Counted from the stretch's first letter, positions 21,694-31,409 are shown. The stretch is DNA of 64,000 nt from Rhodococcus sp. OK519 (GCF_003051005.1 NZ_QAOW01000006.1:124001-188000), one strand, 5' to 3'. The notes: a model not told the origin generated them from the sequence alone. Numbers and translations are program-made.

Positions 21694-22878
21694 TCAGCCC
21701 GGCAACCGCACCGGCATCAGCAGGTAGATGTAGTCACTCTCGGGAGCCGGGAACGCCCCGGACTCGCCACGCTCGAGCTCTTCCTCGCCGGCCGGACGCA
21801 GCACCGCGGGCCGACTCGGGGTGGTGAACCCGAACGAGACGCGCTCGGAATGCAGCGAGTTGAGGCCGTCGATGAGGTAGCCGGGGTTGAAGGCGATGAT
21901 CAACGGCTCGCCCTGGAAGTCGGCCTCGAGGGCCTCCTCGGCCCGGCCGGCGTCGTCGCCACCTGCGGAGAGAACCAGACCTTCGCTGTTGAACTCGAGG
22001 CGCACCTGGGCACCGCGTTCGGCGACGAGGGCAACACGCTTGATCGCATCGACCAGCGGCGCGACAGCCACAGTGGCCATCGCCGTGTGCTCGGCCGGCA
22101 GCAGCTGACGGAACTTGGGGAACTCGGCATCGAGCAGTCGAGTCGTGGTGCGACGGCCGTCGGCGACGATGCCGAGCATGCCCTCGGTGCCCACCGATGC
22201 ACCGGCACCGAGCGCCAACTGGACCGGGGAAAGCGAGTTGCTACCCAACGTCTTCGCGGACTCGGACAACGTGCGAGCAGGGATCAGGACCGCCGCAGTG
22301 ACCTCGCCGGCGATGGGCATCCACTCGAGCTTGCGGACCGCGAGCCGGAACCGGTCGGTGGCGGCGAGAACGACATCGGTGCCTTCGATCTCGACGCGGA
22401 TGCCGGTGAGCATCGGCAGCGTGTCGTCCTTGCCTGCCGCGACTGCCACCTGGCTGATGGCTTCGGAGAACAGGTCCACCGGCAGCGTGCCGGTCTGCTG
22501 CGGGAGCGTGGGCAGCTGCGGGTAGTCCTCGACCGGCATCGTCGGCAGGGAGAACTTGGCGCTGCCGCACGCGATGAGGACGCGAGTGCCGTCGACGGTC
22601 ACGTCAACGGGCTTGTTGGGCAGGGCGCGGGTGATGTCGGCGAGCAGCTTGCCGGACACCAGGACCTGGCCCGTGGTGGTGACCTCTGCCGAGACGCGAA
22701 CCTGCGCGGAGACCTCGTAGTCGAAGCCGGAGACCGTCAGACCCTGCTCGTCTGCACCGAGCAGGACGCCACCGAGAACGGGAACCGGAGGCCGAGACGG
22801 CAGGCTGCGCGCGACCCAGGCGACTGAGTCGGCGAAGTCCTCCCGAGCAACGCGAAACTTCATACTTCCAAGCTCCAT
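21694..22878 (-). CDS. dnaN: DNA polymerase III sliding clamp (beta subunit)
   Basis: About 394 residues forming the ring-shaped processivity clamp. Three repeated clamp domains are recognisable, with [50 protein letters not shown] and the C-terminal PMRLPG expected in clamps. ATG at 22878 (product [10 protein letters not shown]) has AGAGGAAC about 12 bases upstream; ATG at 22863 is an alternative five codons on. The gene reads away from oriC. Confidence 0.98.
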   Translation of the reverse strand: MELGSMKFRVAREDFADSVAWVARSLPSRPPVPVLGGVLLGADEQGLTVSGFDYEVSAQVRVSAEVTTTGQVLVSGKLLADITRALPNKPVDVTVDGTRVLIACGSAKFSLPTMPVEDYPQLPTLPQQTGTLPVDLFSEAISQVAVAAGKDDTLPMLTGIRVEIEGTDVVLAATDRFRLAVRKLEWMPIAGEVTAAVLIPARTLSESAKTLGSNSLSPVQLALGAGASVGTEGMLGIVADGRRTTTRLLDAEFPKFRQLLPAEHTAMATVAVAPLVDAIKRVALVAERGAQVRLEFNSEGLVLSAGGDDAGRAEEALEADFQGEPLIIAFNPGYLIDGLNSLHSERVSFGFTTPSRPAVLRPAGEEELERGESGAFPAPESDYIYLLMPVRLPG

Positions 22879-23396
22879 CGCTCGGTTGTTCCTCTCGGTA
22901 GGCACGGACGTGTCGGCAACAGCTGCGGACAAGGCTGCGCTAGCAGTCTGACACAGCGGCCAGGGGACACCGTATGCGTTCGGAGCCCATGTTGGAAAGC
23001 GGACGGACGCGTCTCGAGACACCTCGAGGCGGCTGCAAACAGGTGGGTTCCGAGGGGATGTTCACAGGCCCTGTTTTAAAAGAAGTTCTCTCGAGAAGAC
23101 TTCAATCTCAGTAATAGGTCCTGTGGAATCTGTGGATGGGGGCGTGAAGCCGCTGGTCCCCACTACTCGAGGCATGGGGACTTCTCGAGGATGTACTCGA
23201 GGATGAATCGAGGGCGCCTGTGGACACCTCGAGGATCTTCAGAACTGTCCCACGGTTCTCCACAGCGATTACACCTTATACACATACCTATCCACAGGTG
23301 TTAATCCTTTGCGATTCGTGTCTCGAGTCACCTCGGAAACACGACATCCGCACGGCGTGAACCGTGCGGATGTGGGTGTCGTGGCGTGACCCGCGA
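22879..23396. other. oriC: Chromosomal replication origin, oriC
   Basis: A 518-base gap between dnaN and dnaA, the standard actinobacterial origin position. It is locally richer in A/T than its neighbours. DnaA-box-like 9-mers include TATCCACAG (23289-23297), CTGTGGAAT and TCTGTGGAT (about 23121-23137), CTGTGGACA (near 23218) and TTCTCCACA (near 23256). The T/A-rich TTATACACATACCTA near 23277 is a candidate unwinding element. Eight CTCGAG palindromes sit within 315 bases here. Individual box strengths cannot be judged by eye. Confidence 0.92.
23013..23327. repeat. Cluster of eight CTCGAG palindromes inside oriC
   Basis: CTCGAG at 23013, 23023, 23090, 23166, 23184, 23196, 23228 and 23322. Several share wider context, such as ACTCGAGG or TCTCGAGG followed by AT. 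The hexamer is expected roughly once in a few kilobases of non-coding DNA at this composition. Four more lie upstream of dnaA (25132, 25178, 25286, 25326). Confidence 0.85.
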
Positions 23397-24980
23397 TCAG
23401 CTCTTGGAGCGCTGCTTGATCCGGGCGGTGAGCTCCTGGACCTGGTCGTACACCTTGCGCCGCTCGGTCATCTCCTTACGGATCTTCTTGTCCGCGTACA
23501 TGACCGTGGTGTGGTCACGGCCGAACGTCTGGCCGATCTTGGGCAGCGACAGGTCGGTGAGCTCCCGGCACAGATACATCGCGATCTGGCGGGCCTGCGC
23601 CAGCGGTCGGGCCTTGCCGGGGCCGCACAGGTCGTCGATCGACATGTTGAAGTACTCCGCGGTCACGGCCATGATCGTCGCCGCATTGATCTCGAGTGCG
23701 GCCGAATCGGGCATCAGATCGCGTAGGACCACCTCGGCGAGCTTGAGGTCGAGAGCTTGGCGGTTGAGCGATGCGAAGGCGGTCACACGGATCAGCGCAC
23801 CCTCGAGCTCGCGGATGTTGCGTTCTATGCGGCTGGCGATCAACTCGAGGACGTCGTGCGGGACGTCGAGCCGATCCATCCGCGCCTTCTTCGACAGGAT
23901 CGCGATGCGCGTCTCGAGTTCGGGCGGCTGGACGTCGGTGATCAGGCCCCACTCGAAGCGGGTCCGCAGGCGCTCCTCCAGCGTCGCCAACTGCTTCGGC
24001 GGCCGATCCGACGACACCACGATCTGCTTGTTCGCGTTGTGCAGCGTGTTGAAGGTGTGGAAGAACTCTTCCTGGATACCTTCCTTGCCCTCGATGAACT
24101 GGATGTCGTCGACGAGCAGGATGTCGGTCTCGCGGTACCGCCGCTTGAAGGCGACCTTACGGTCGTCGCGGAGGCTGTTGATGAAGTCGTTCGTGAATTC
24201 CTCGGTGGAGACGTACTTCACGCGCATGCCGGGGAACAGGCGCTGGGCGTAATGGCCGGCCGCGTGCAGCAGATGTGTCTTGCCGAGTCCGGACGCACCC
24301 CAGATGAACAGCGGGTTGTAGGCGCGGGCGGGAGCCTCGGCGATCGCGACGGCCGCGGCGTGCGCGAAACGGTTGGATGCGCCGATCACGAACGTGTCGA
24401 AGGTGTACTTCGCGTTGAGACTGTTCCCACCCGACGACGAGGTCGTCGTGCTCGCGGGCGGTTTCGTGAAGTACGACGGCCACGACTCGTGGACGCTCGC
24501 CAGCGCCTCCCGGTCGTCGTCCACCTCTTCGTGTTCGGCCAACTCCGTGGCTGTGGCCTCGCTCGCACCCATCGAGAGGTGCCGGCGGCGCACCGAACTA
24601 GATCCACTGTCGGAGAAACTCGAGTCGGCGAAGTCGGTCGTTGCTGCACGGTCCGCGGTGTCGTCCTCGGCCCCGGTGTCGTCGTCGGCGAGATCGTCGG
24701 ACGGCGCGGCGATCCGGACCCCCAGCCCCTCGACCTTCTGGCCGAGGTGACGATTGAGTGCCCGCAGGATCGGTTCGCGCAGATCGCGTTCGATCGCCTC
24801 CTGCGCGAGGGGCGACGGGACCGAGAGGAGAGCGAAGCCCTGCGCGTAGGTCAGCGGCCTGACCAGCGCGAGCCACGCCTTCTGCGCCTTCGAGAGCTTG
24901 GGGCCGTCGGAGGCGTCGGAGGTCAGTTCTGCAACGACGTCGCGCCAGACATACGCCAAGGCGCTCGGATCGTCGTTCAC
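23397..24980 (-). CDS. dnaA: Chromosomal replication initiator protein DnaA
   Basis: A 527-residue origin-binding AAA+ ATPase. N-terminal domain I has VWRDVVAEL and [13 protein letters not shown] long acidic linker (about residues 85-190) follows. Walker A is GASGLGKTH, Walker B LLVDDIQF, sensor and box VII motifs follow, and the C-terminal DnaA-box-binding HTH carries [17 protein letters not shown] at 24980 has GGAGG eight bases upstream and gives the product [12 protein letters not shown], like the mycobacterial start. Upstream in-frame sequence is not DnaA-like. DnaA boxes ahead of the gene suggest self-control. Confidence 0.99.
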   Translation of the reverse strand: MNDDPSALAYVWRDVVAELTSDASDGPKLSKAQKAWLALVRPLTYAQGFALLSVPSPLAQEAIERDLREPILRALNRHLGQKVEGLGVRIAAPSDDLADDDTGAEDDTADRAATTDFADSSFSDSGSSSVRRRHLSMGASEATATELAEHEEVDDDREALASVHESWPSYFTKPPASTTTSSSGGNSLNAKYTFDTFVIGASNRFAHAAAVAIAEAPARAYNPLFIWGASGLGKTHLLHAAGHYAQRLFPGMRVKYVSTEEFTNDFINSLRDDRKVAFKRRYRETDILLVDDIQFIEGKEGIQEEFFHTFNTLHNANKQIVVSSDRPPKQLATLEERLRTRFEWGLITDVQPPELETRIAILSKKARMDRLDVPHDVLELIASRIERNIRELEGALIRVTAFASLNRQALDLKLAEVVLRDLMPDSAALEINAATIMAVTAEYFNMSIDDLCGPGKARPLAQARQIAMYLCRELTDLSLPKIGQTFGRDHTTVMYADKKIRKEMTERRKVYDQVQELTARIKQRSKS

Positions 24981-25109
24981 TCTGTGTCCTCCCCATCTGC
25001 GGGTCTGCTCGGCAAGTTGCCGTGGTTGTCTGTTGAGCTCCCCCAGGTGAGGCTGAACCCCTTGACTGCTGGGCACCGAATATGCCACCCGATCAGTGTT
25101 TCCACACAA

Positions 25110-25129
25110 TTATCCACAGATGTGGACAA
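25110..25129. promoter_or_regulatory. Pair of DnaA boxes upstream of dnaA
   Basis: A perfect TTATCCACA at 25110-25118, then the inverted TGTGGACAA at 25121-25129, two bases apart. The position suggests autoregulation of dnaA or a second DnaA-loading site beside oriC. Confidence 0.75.
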
Positions 25130-25462
25130 CGCTCGAGAACGGGCCCGTCGGCCGGGGGTGTGGGGTCGCGCCGAGTCCTCGAGGCGCTCACCAGGTGGAA
25201 TGGTTTCCGGGAGTCGGTACGCCTACCTGCGGCTGCTCGGACTCGAACCGCCCGCCGGGGTGTTAGTTGTCTTACAGTCCCACTTCTCGAGCACTGCGCA
25301 ATCGCGCAGCCGGCACGTTCCGCGTCTCGAGGCGGGTGGGCGCAGCGACAGGGCCATGGACGGACCGTAACAACCGATAGGTCGGTTCACGGCGATTCGA
25401 GCGATACGGGCGCCTGAATCTCATACGGCGTCCCGTCGTGCAAGCCCGACACGGACCCCGGT

Positions 25463-25491
25463 TTGACCTTGCCATCGACGGTCAGTACCCT
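25463..25491 (+). promoter_or_regulatory. Probable rpmH operon promoter
   Basis: TTGACC at 25463-25468, 17 bases, TACCCT at 25486-25491, about 140 bases before the rpmH start. This is a good housekeeping sigma match. It was assigned by eye. Confidence 0.6.
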
Positions 25492-25628
25492 CGAACAGTC
25501 ACCCGATGGTGGAGGATGTGTGCTGACCGCAGGTCGGCGCCCCGATTACTTTCGAGTGGCCCCCAGATTTTCAGTGAAATGTTAGACCGACGCCGTCCGG
25601 CGTCATCGATCTTCGAGGAGTGTTGACC

Positions 25629-25772
25629 GTGGCCAAGGGCAAGCGGACGTTCCAGCCGAACAATCGCCGCCGCGCGCGCGTTCACGGCTTCCGTCTCCGT
25701 ATGCGGACCCGTGCGGGTCGTGCAATCATTTCGGCGCGTCGTCGCAAGAGTCGCTCCGAGCTCAGCGCCTGA
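25629..25772 (+). CDS. rpmH: Ribosomal protein L34 (bL34)
   Basis: A 47-residue, highly basic protein of the large ribosomal subunit. The sequence [20 protein letters not shown] and RTRAGRAI are diagnostic. GTG at 25629 is chosen because GAGGAG ends nine bases upstream; TTG and GTG codons just before it overlap that spacer. It is the first gene of the conserved rpmH-rnpA-yidD-yidC-jag operon reading rightward from the origin. Confidence 0.98.
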   Translation: MAKGKRTFQPNNRRRARVHGFRLRMRTRAGRAIISARRRKSRSELSA

Positions 25773-25798
25773 TTCGATCCTGACGTCAGGAGCTCGGG

Positions 25799-26176
25799 GT
25801 GTTACCTGAGCCGTACCGCCTGCGTCGCCGCGCGGATTTCTCCGCGACGGTGCGTGGCGGACGTCGAATGGGTAGGCAGGACCTGGTCGTCCACGCTCTC
25901 GAGCGTGGGTCGACCGACACCCTGGTGAGCATCGACGGACCCCGTTTCGGGCTCGTCGTCAGCAAGGCTGTCGGGCCGGCGGTGATTCGACATCGAGTCG
26001 CCCGCCGGTTTCGTCATATCTGCGCCGGCTTGGTCGACACCCTTCCCGTCGGCACCGACGTGGTGATTCGCGCGTTGCCGGGATCGGCGACCGCAAGTTC
26101 CCGGGAACTCGACAAGCAGCTGCGATCGGTCCTGCGACGGATGGATCTGCTGGCTGACGAAGGCAAGTCGGCATGA
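25799..26176 (+). CDS. rnpA: Ribonuclease P protein component
   Basis: A 125-residue basic protein that assists RNase P RNA in cutting the 5' leader from tRNA precursors. Conserved: RLRRRADF at the N terminus and the [17 protein letters not shown] segment, which corresponds to the RNR signature helix (here RHRVARR, weaker than the usual NRxKR). GTG at 25799 has GGAG seven bases upstream. The 3' end overlaps yidD (ATGA). Confidence 0.94.
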   Translation: MLPEPYRLRRRADFSATVRGGRRMGRQDLVVHALERGSTDTLVSIDGPRFGLVVSKAVGPAVIRHRVARRFRHICAGLVDTLPVGTDVVIRALPGSATASSRELDKQLRSVLRRMDLLADEGKSA

Positions 26177-26511
26177 GCACCGAACACGATGAGGCGCGGA
26201 CCGAGACCGGTCCGCGCTCGTCGTCGTTTCCGGGCACCCTGTGGACCACGCTGCGGAGATTTCCCGCGCGGGTTCTGATCTTTCTCATCGAGCTGTACCG
26301 CACGTACGTGTCCCCACTCCGCCTGCCGACCTGTCGGTTCATGCCGACGTGCAGCGAGTATGCGGTCGACGCGTTGCGTACCCACGGTGCGATCAAAGGC
26401 TCCGCCCTGACTGTCGTACGGCTCGCGAAGTGCGCGCCCTGGCACCCTGGTGGTTGGGATCCCGTTCCGGAAAGACGCGGACGGCACATCCACTGCGTGA
26501 GCCAGGAATGA
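26173..26511 (+). CDS. yidD: Membrane protein insertion efficiency factor YidD
   Basis: A 112-residue protein with an acidic N-terminal extension, then the YidD domain: [37 protein letters not shown], and [13 protein letters not shown]. It helps YidC insert proteins into the membrane. Three conserved cysteines are visible. ATG at 26173 overlaps the end of rnpA. The next gene is yidC. Confidence 0.95.
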   Translation: MSTEHDEARTETGPRSSSFPGTLWTTLRRFPARVLIFLIELYRTYVSPLRLPTCRFMPTCSEYAVDALRTHGAIKGSALTVVRLAKCAPWHPGGWDPVPERRGRHIHCVSQE

Positions 26512-26586
26512 CGCGTCCCGCTCGCCCGGAACTTGCCCAACTCCACGGCGTGGTGAACGTGGACGAACAGAGGAGTGCTTAGAGCC

Positions 26587-27678
26587 GTGCTCGACTTCAT
26601 TTACTATCCGGTGTCTTGGATCCTGTGGGTCTGGCACAAGGTGTTCGGCTCCGTCCTCGGCGCCGACAACGGCTTCGCCTGGGCGTTGTCCGTCATGTTC
26701 CTCGTCTTCACGCTGCGCGCCATCCTCTACAAGCCGTTCGTGAAGCAGGTGCGCACGACGCGGCAGATGCAGGAACTGCAGCCGCAGATCAAGGCACTGC
26801 AGAAGAAGTACTCCAAGGATCGTCAGCGCATGGCGCTGGAGATGCAGAAGCTCCAGAAGGAGCACGGCTTCAACCCGATCATGGGCTGCCTGCCGGTGCT
26901 GCTCCAGGCGCCCGTGTTCATCGGCCTGTTCCACGTGCTGCGCTCGTTCAACCGGACCGGCAGCGGTATGGGACAGCTGGGTCTGACGCCGGAGCAGAAT
27001 GCCGCTATCGGCAACTACGCGTTTAGCCCCGAGGACGTCCAGTCCTTCCTGAGCGCCCGCCTGTTCGGTGCCCCGATCTCGGCGGCCATCACCACCCCGC
27101 AGGCGCAGCTCGAGGCCTTCGGTCTGTACGGCACCGTCCCGACCGTCCTGAACATCGCTGTCGTTGCGATTCCGCTGATGGTCATCGCGTCCGTCGCGAC
27201 CCACTTCAACTCGCGCGCATCGGTGGCGCGCCAGAGTGCAGCCGCCGCCGCCAACCCGCAGTCCGCGATCATGAACAAGCTGGCGCTGTGGGTCTTCCCG
27301 CTCGGTGTGCTCGTCGGTGGTCCGTTCCTGATGATCGCGATCCTCCTGTACTGGGTCTCGAACAACATCTGGACCTACGCGCAGCAGCACCTCGTCTTCC
27401 GCCGCATCGACGCCGAGGAGGAGTCCAAGAAGCAGGCGGTCATCGAGCGTCGCGCGGACAACGCCCCCAAGCCCGGCGCGCGCCCCAAGCTCGACAAGAA
27501 GAAGACGTCAGCACAGCAGCCCTCCCCCGCCGTCGATGCGGAGTCCGAGGACGCCGGCTCGACGGACGACACGGACAGCGGTCAGAGCACGGACGAAGGC
27601 GCGGCCGGTCCACGGCCCAAGCCGAAACCGCGGCCGGCCGCGAACCGTCCCAAGAGCAACAAGCGCAAGCGGCGCTGA
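26587..27678 (+). CDS. yidC: Membrane protein insertase YidC
   Basis: About 363 residues. Inserts membrane proteins alone or with Sec. Core: [30 protein letters not shown], the conserved groove Arg in this helix, the cytoplasmic helical hairpin [32 protein letters not shown], and a final [12 protein letters not shown]. The last 90 residues are a charged Lys/Pro-rich tail typical of actinobacteria. GTG at 26587 is chosen because AGAGGAG (26569-26575) lies 11 bases upstream and overlaps the earlier GTG at 26575. Confidence 0.96.
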   Translation: MLDFIYYPVSWILWVWHKVFGSVLGADNGFAWALSVMFLVFTLRAILYKPFVKQVRTTRQMQELQPQIKALQKKYSKDRQRMALEMQKLQKEHGFNPIMGCLPVLLQAPVFIGLFHVLRSFNRTGSGMGQLGLTPEQNAAIGNYAFSPEDVQSFLSARLFGAPISAAITTPQAQLEAFGLYGTVPTVLNIAVVAIPLMVIASVATHFNSRASVARQSAAAAANPQSAIMNKLALWVFPLGVLVGGPFLMIAILLYWVSNNIWTYAQQHLVFRRIDAEEESKKQAVIERRADNAPKPGARPKLDKKKTSAQQPSPAVDAESEDAGSTDDTDSGQSTDEGAAGPRPKPKPRPAANRPKSNKRKRR

Positions 27679-27699
27679 CCTCGAGAAGAGAGAACGACG

Positions 27700-28251
27700 A
27701 TGACCAGTGAGCAGGACATCGCCCGGGAGGGTGAGGACAGGGAGAACACGGACGTGGTACTCGAGACTCCTGATGTGGCCACCGACGGCGAGGACGATCT
27801 GATCGAGGAAGGCGAGATCGCCGGCGATTATCTCGAGCAGTTGCTCGACGTCCTGGACTACGACGGCGACATCGACCTCGACGTCGAGGGCGACCGCGCG
27901 ATCGTCAGCATCGACGGCGGCGAGGATCTGGCGAAGCTCGTCGGCCGCAAGGGCGACGTCCTCGACGCGCTGCAGGAACTGACGCGCCTCGCGGTGCAGC
28001 AGTCGACGGGCGTCCGCAGCCGTCTGATGCTCGATGTCGCGGGCTGGCGTGCGGGTCGTCGCGAGGAGCTCTCCGGGCTCGGTAAGGCCGCCGCTGAGCG
28101 CGTCCTGGAGTCCGGCGAGCGCGAGTCTCTCACCCCGATGACGCCGTTCGAGCGCAAGATCGTTCATGACGCTGTCGCCAAGGTGGACGGTGTCTCGAGC
28201 GAGAGTGAGGGCGCCGAGCCCAATCGCCGCGTTGTCGTGATCAAGGACTGA
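27700..28251 (+). CDS. khpB: Jag/KhpB family RNA-binding protein (KH and R3H domains)
   Basis: A 183-residue protein. The first 40 residues are acidic. A KH-like domain follows, with [22 protein letters not shown] (GRKG is the nucleic-acid loop). The C-terminal R3H domain has [17 protein letters not shown], whose usual Arg-x3-His is here Arg-Lys-Ile-Val-His. KhpB/Jag proteins bind RNA and influence cell division and elongation. It ends the operon with yidC, followed by a strong hairpin. Confidence 0.93.
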   Translation: MTSEQDIAREGEDRENTDVVLETPDVATDGEDDLIEEGEIAGDYLEQLLDVLDYDGDIDLDVEGDRAIVSIDGGEDLAKLVGRKGDVLDALQELTRLAVQQSTGVRSRLMLDVAGWRAGRREELSGLGKAAAERVLESGERESLTPMTPFERKIVHDAVAKVDGVSSESEGAEPNRRVVVIKD

Positions 28252-28274
28252 CGAACGAGGGTCCGTCCGGACTC

Positions 28275-28322
28275 GAGAGGGCCGCGGCTCCCAGCTTCAC
28301 CGCTGGGAACGGCGGCCCTCTC
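28275..28322 (+). terminator. Terminator-like hairpin at the end of the yidC-jag operon
   Basis: A long stem: GAGGGCCGC (28277-28285) pairs with GGCGGCCCTC (28311-28320), and an inner GCTCCCAGC/GCTGGGA stem lies around a short TTCACC loop. CTCTTGTTG follows. The duplicated rsmG block begins three bases later. Confidence 0.75.
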
Positions 28323-28324
28323 TC

Positions 28325-28995
28325 TTGTTGTGTGGTGGCTGGTTGGGGAGGATGTTTCACGTGGAACTGGTTGATGAGCAGTGGGATGTTGTCGGTGCGG
28401 TGGCTCGGGTGTTTGGTGAGCGGGCGTCGTTGGCGGAGGGGTATTACGCGTCGTTGGCGTCGGATGGTGTGGTGCGGGGGTTGATCGGTCCGCGTGAGGT
28501 GCCTCGTTTGTGGACGCGGCATGTGCTCAATTGTGGGGTGTTGGGTGAGTTGGTGGGGGTGGGTGAGTCGGTGGTGGATGTGGGGTCGGGGGCTGGTTTG
28601 CCGGGTGTTCCGTTGGCGATTGCGCGTCCGGATGTGCGGGTGACGTTGGTGGAGCCGTTGTTGCGGCGGTCGGTGTATTTGCAGGAGGTTGTCGACGATC
28701 TGGGGCTCGACAATGTGACTGTGGTGCGGGGTCGTGCGGAGGAGTCGGGTGTGGTGAAGGAGGCTGGGGGCGCGGATGTGGTGACGTCGCGGGCTGTTGC
28801 GCCGTTGGAGAAGTTGGCGCGGTGGTCGTTGCCGTTGGTGCGTGTGGGTGGTCGGATGTTGGCGTTGAAGGGTTCGAGTGCGGCGGAGGAGATTTCTCGT
28901 GACCGTGCGACGTTGGCGCGGTTGGGTGCTGGCAAGCTGGGGGTGGTCGAGTGTGGTGGCGCGGTTCTTCCGGTGCCTACGGTTGTCGTGACGGC
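28325..28995 (+). repeat. Direct repeat carrying rsmG, copy 1 (671 bases)
   Basis: Matches 31844-32514 at a constant offset of 3519. Reading both by eye, I see only two mismatches (28735 T vs C; 28942 G vs T), both synonymous. The left edge lies just after the jag hairpin; to the right, similarity decays from 28996. Confidence 0.92.
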
Positions 28996-29038
28996 GGAAC
29001 GCGTTGCGCACCATCGTCATCGCGGTCAGCGTCGCTGA
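28352..29038 (+). CDS. rsmG: 16S rRNA (guanine527-N7)-methyltransferase RsmG, copy 1
   Basis: A 228-residue SAM-dependent methyltransferase of 16S rRNA; loss of RsmG gives low-level streptomycin resistance. SAM site [19 protein letters not shown], then [16 protein letters not shown] and [13 protein letters not shown]. The start codon lies inside a parS (ATGTTTCACGTGGAAC), so the product begins MFHVEL; GGGGAGG is just upstream. Codon use is unusual for the region: TTG for Leu and G- or T-ending codons dominate. It is nearly identical to the copy at 31871 except for the last ten codons or so. It directly follows a terminator-like hairpin, so its expression is uncertain. Confidence 0.95.
   Translation: MFHVELVDEQWDVVGAVARVFGERASLAEGYYASLASDGVVRGLIGPREVPRLWTRHVLNCGVLGELVGVGESVVDVGSGAGLPGVPLAIARPDVRVTLVEPLLRRSVYLQEVVDDLGLDNVTVVRGRAEESGVVKEAGGADVVTSRAVAPLEKLARWSLPLVRVGGRMLALKGSSAAEEISRDRATLARLGAGKLGVVECGGAVLPVPTVVVTAERVAHHRHRGQRR
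28353..28367. promoter_or_regulatory. parS: parS site in the rsmG copy 1 start
   Basis: TGTTTCACGTGGAAC, one base from the consensus TGTTTCACGTGAAACA over the shared length. It overlaps codons 1-6 of rsmG copy 1. Confidence 0.8.
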
Positions 29039-29081
29039 CTCGAACCCCTCTCCCCCACCGGCCGGTTCGGCTGTGGAGTTG

Positions 29082-30044
29082 TCAGCCGCCGACGAACGGC
29101 GCGACGAACCCGCACGGCACCGGGCGCGGATGCGCCGGGTCGAGTGCGTTGAGGACGTGGCCGGCCGCGACGCGAGACGCCGCGAGCGCGATATGGTCGG
29201 AGTAGTCCTGCGAACACTGATCCTGGACAACGATGTTCGTCGCGTTGGGGCCCTCCACATAGCCGCTCGTGTACGGCAAGATTCCTTCGTCGTAGCGGGT
29301 CATGATGTTGGTGTAGGTGACTTCCGGCGCGTACAGGCCACCGGCGTGCAGTTTCGCAATGAATTCCGACGCGGGTAGGAACTGGAGACATGCCTGACAG
29401 AACGGCAGCAGGCCGCGGGCGTCGTCGGTGCCGAGACCGAGAATCGTTGCGCCACCGTCCGGTCCGGTGAGTGCACTACCGTTCCACGCCGGACCGAGCG
29501 ACACGTACTTGTCGACCTTGGCTGCGCCGCCGAGGTACTTGACGAAGTAGTTGGGCACGACCGACCCCTGCGAGATACCCAGGATGTCCACGCGGCCCGC
29601 GCCCGTCGTCGCGAGCACCTCGTCCACGAAGTCCCCGATCTGTGCCGCACTGTCTTCGGCGCGGGCCATCCCCCCGACCGCGCTGATCGGATACGGCTGG
29701 TCGGCATAGTTGCCGAAGGTGAGTGCAAAGACGCAGTAGCCCTCGTTCGCGAGCAACGGCGCGAACGTGGTCCACATGTTGAGTCGATTGGCGCCGGTGC
29801 CGTGGACGAGCACCACGGGGTTGGGATGTTCCGGGGTCGGCTTGCACGACCAGTCGTTGGATCCTGTCGCTGACCCGCCGGGGTTGGTGAACTCGTCCTG
29901 CACGAAAAGGTTGTACGGCACCGGATACGGATCTCGCGCGTTCGCTGTCGCGGGTGCCGCGACGATGGCGACGGCTGCCGAGACTATCGCGAGAAGTGCG
30001 GTGGCCGCGCTCCGCCACCGTATGGGTCTGGGTGTGGTGTTCAT
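29082..30044 (-). CDS. Secreted class 2 lipase/esterase (alpha/beta hydrolase)
   Basis: A 320-residue exported hydrolase. Signal peptide of about 36 residues with AATALLAIVSAAVAIVAAPA and cleavage near ANA-RDP. Oxyanion motif VVLVHGTGANRLNMW, nucleophile GISQGSVVP (Gly-Ile-Ser-Gln-Gly), C-terminal His in DYSDHIAL. Paired cysteines suggest disulfides. The layout fits Lipase class 2 (EstA-like) enzymes. ATG at 30044 has AGGGGGGA upstream. It lies antisense between two rsmG copies, where most relatives have nothing. A decayed tandem copy follows at 30449. Substrate unknown. Confidence 0.88.
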   Translation of the reverse strand: MNTTPRPIRWRSAATALLAIVSAAVAIVAAPATANARDPYPVPYNLFVQDEFTNPGGSATGSNDWSCKPTPEHPNPVVLVHGTGANRLNMWTTFAPLLANEGYCVFALTFGNYADQPYPISAVGGMARAEDSAAQIGDFVDEVLATTGAGRVDILGISQGSVVPNYFVKYLGGAAKVDKYVSLGPAWNGSALTGPDGGATILGLGTDDARGLLPFCQACLQFLPASEFIAKLHAGGLYAPEVTYTNIMTRYDEGILPYTSGYVEGPNATNIVVQDQCSQDYSDHIALAASRVAAGHVLNALDPAHPRPVPCGFVAPFVGG

Positions 30045-30232
30045 CCGGTCTGTCCCCCCTTGGAATAGCTCCGATGAGTCGAAACGCTACGGGAACGGCG
30101 TGTTCCGGGAGGGTTTTCCGTCATCCTGCAGCGCTGAAGATGAATTATGTTGTGCGACAAGATATCAGCAGCTCAATGAGTTTCGACCGAACCCATTGCG
30201 CGGTGTGACCATCGGAGGATGCCCCCCATTTC

Positions 30233-30243
30233 GTCACTGTGAC
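30233..30243. promoter_or_regulatory. Palindrome GTCACTGTGAC, copy 1
   Basis: Five-base inverted repeat around T, preceded by TTTC. The same 15-mer context recurs at 31508-31522 and 34794-34808. Binding protein unknown. Confidence 0.55.
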
Positions 30244-30337
30244 ATCAGTTTTCCGATTCGTGCCTGTCCGATGGCGTGGGGCGGTGCATCGCGTTGTCGT
30301 TGCGGGCGAATCGAGGCCGACGATCTGCGACCGGGGA

Positions 30338-30353
30338 TGTTTCACGTGAATCA
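30338..30353. promoter_or_regulatory. parS: parS site
   Basis: TGTTTCACGTGAATCA, differing from TGTTTCACGTGAAACA at two positions. It lies in the lipase upstream unit and has a counterpart at 31620. Confidence 0.8.
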
Positions 30354-30448
30354 TTGCGGGTGTCACGGCACCGTCTCCGGATGGCCGAGTCGTTCCACGT
30401 GGGCTGCCGACTCGCGCCACTCCCCCCTTCGACGGTTCGGCCGCGGCG

Positions 30449-31324
30449 CTATCGGCCGTCCACGAACGGAGGAACGAACATGCACGACACCAGCGGCGTC
30501 GGATCGTGTGCGTTGAGCACGTAGGAGGCCGCTACCCGGGACGTCGCCAGGGCCGGGTGTTCCGAGCAGTCCTGTGAACACCGATCCTGAAACGCGATGG
30601 TCGTCGCCTCGGGATCGTCGACGCAGCTATTCGTGTCCGGCAGCACCAGTTGGTGGTGCCGAGTCACGATGTCGGTGTCAGTCACTCCGGCGCGAGGAGT
30701 GCACCCTCGTGCAGTCGGATGAACTCTGAGGCCGGCAGGAACTTTGGGCAGCGCGGGCAATGGGCAACAGTCCGGGTGCATCGTCGTGTGAGGTCGAGGG
30801 TCCAGTGGCCGTCGCGGGTCGGCCCGGTTCCCATCGTCCCCCTGCGGGTTGGACGTACGTGTCGACCTCCGTCGCATGCAGCGCGTACTCGTTCGAGCCC
30901 GTGGAGGCTTTCAGAAGGTCGATACGTGCGGCGCCGGTGCGTCGAGCACGTCGTCGACGAAGGCCCGATCTGGGCCCGTTGTCCTCGGCGTGTGTCAGCG
31001 CGTCTATCGCGCGGATCAGGTTCTGCGTCGGCGTCGTTGCCGTAGGTGAGTGTGCAGGCGCAGTAGTCCTCGTTGGCGGGGAGCGTGGTGCGGTGTACCA
31101 GCACGACGGGGTTGGGATGCTCGGTGGTCGGCTTGCACGACCGGTCGTTGGGCCGGTGTCTGAGCCTCCCGGGCTGGTGAAACTAAGAGGTAGGTACGCA
31201 CCGGAATGGGCTCGCGGGCGCCGACTGTCGCGAGTGTCGCAGCGACGGCCACAGTGGCTGAGACGATCGCGAGTAGTGCGGTGGCCGCGCTCCGCCGCCG
31301 AGACGGTTTCGCTGTGCTGTTCAT
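30449..31324 (-). pseudogene. Decayed tandem copy of the secreted lipase
   Basis: Three reading frames together recover most of the lipase at 29082-30044. N terminus MNSTAKPSRRRSAATALLAIVSA (frame from 31324) matches the intact signal peptide. The middle gives LPANEDYCACTLTYGND and, in another frame, FVDDVLDAPAP. The C-terminal part has FLPASEFI, then FQDRCSQDCSEHPALATSRVAASYVLNAHD and ends PPFVDGR. Frameshifts and the loss of the nucleophile region show it is inactive. The divergence from the intact copy is large, so this duplication is old. The upstream region is conserved better than the reading frame. Confidence 0.85.
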
Positions 31325-31409
31325 TCGGTCTGTGCCCGTTGGATTGGTTCCGATGGGCCGAACCGCTACGGAACGGCCCGTTCAGAGAGCGCTTTCGGTC
31401 ATCTCGCGG

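Larger units (their letters stand above)
24981..25628. other. 648-base dnaA-rpmH intergenic region
   Basis: Holds the divergent promoters of dnaA (leftward) and rpmH (rightward). TTATCCACA (25110-25118) and TGTGGACAA (25121-25129) are adjacent DnaA boxes about 130-150 bases ahead of dnaA. Four CTCGAG sites lie at 25132, 25178, 25286 and 25326. No gene is seen; open frames here have no family features. Confidence 0.75.
30045..30448. repeat. Intergenic unit upstream of the intact lipase (tandem unit 1)
   Basis: About 400 bases without a convincing gene. It resembles the region ahead of the decayed lipase (31325-31680) in order and spacing: a shared start-proximal CATCCGGTCTGT-type segment, TTTCGTCACTGTGAC at 30229-30243, and a parS at 30338, 294 bases from the lipase start. 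The corresponding distances in unit 2 are 184-198 and 296 bases. This shows that gene plus upstream region was duplicated together. Confidence 0.8.

Noticed and set aside
23757-25370. A 537-codon rightward frame over dnaA and its upstream region
   Set aside because: Shadow of dnaA; it also crosses the DnaA boxes upstream of dnaA.
28241-29260. Long leftward open frame over rsmG copy 1 (and its twin at 31760-32545)
   Set aside because: A product rich in His, Arg, Pro and Thr that mirrors the odd codon use of rsmG. Its conservation between copies is explained by the DNA duplication.
30392-30406. GTTCCACGTGGGC-type sequence as another parS
   Set aside because: Only the central CACGTG and a few flanking bases match; too far from consensus to count.
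30276-30524. Small rightward frames in the lipase intergenic unit
   Set aside because: They cross parS and the end of the pseudogene, have no ribosome site of note, and the frame is not kept in the duplicate unit.
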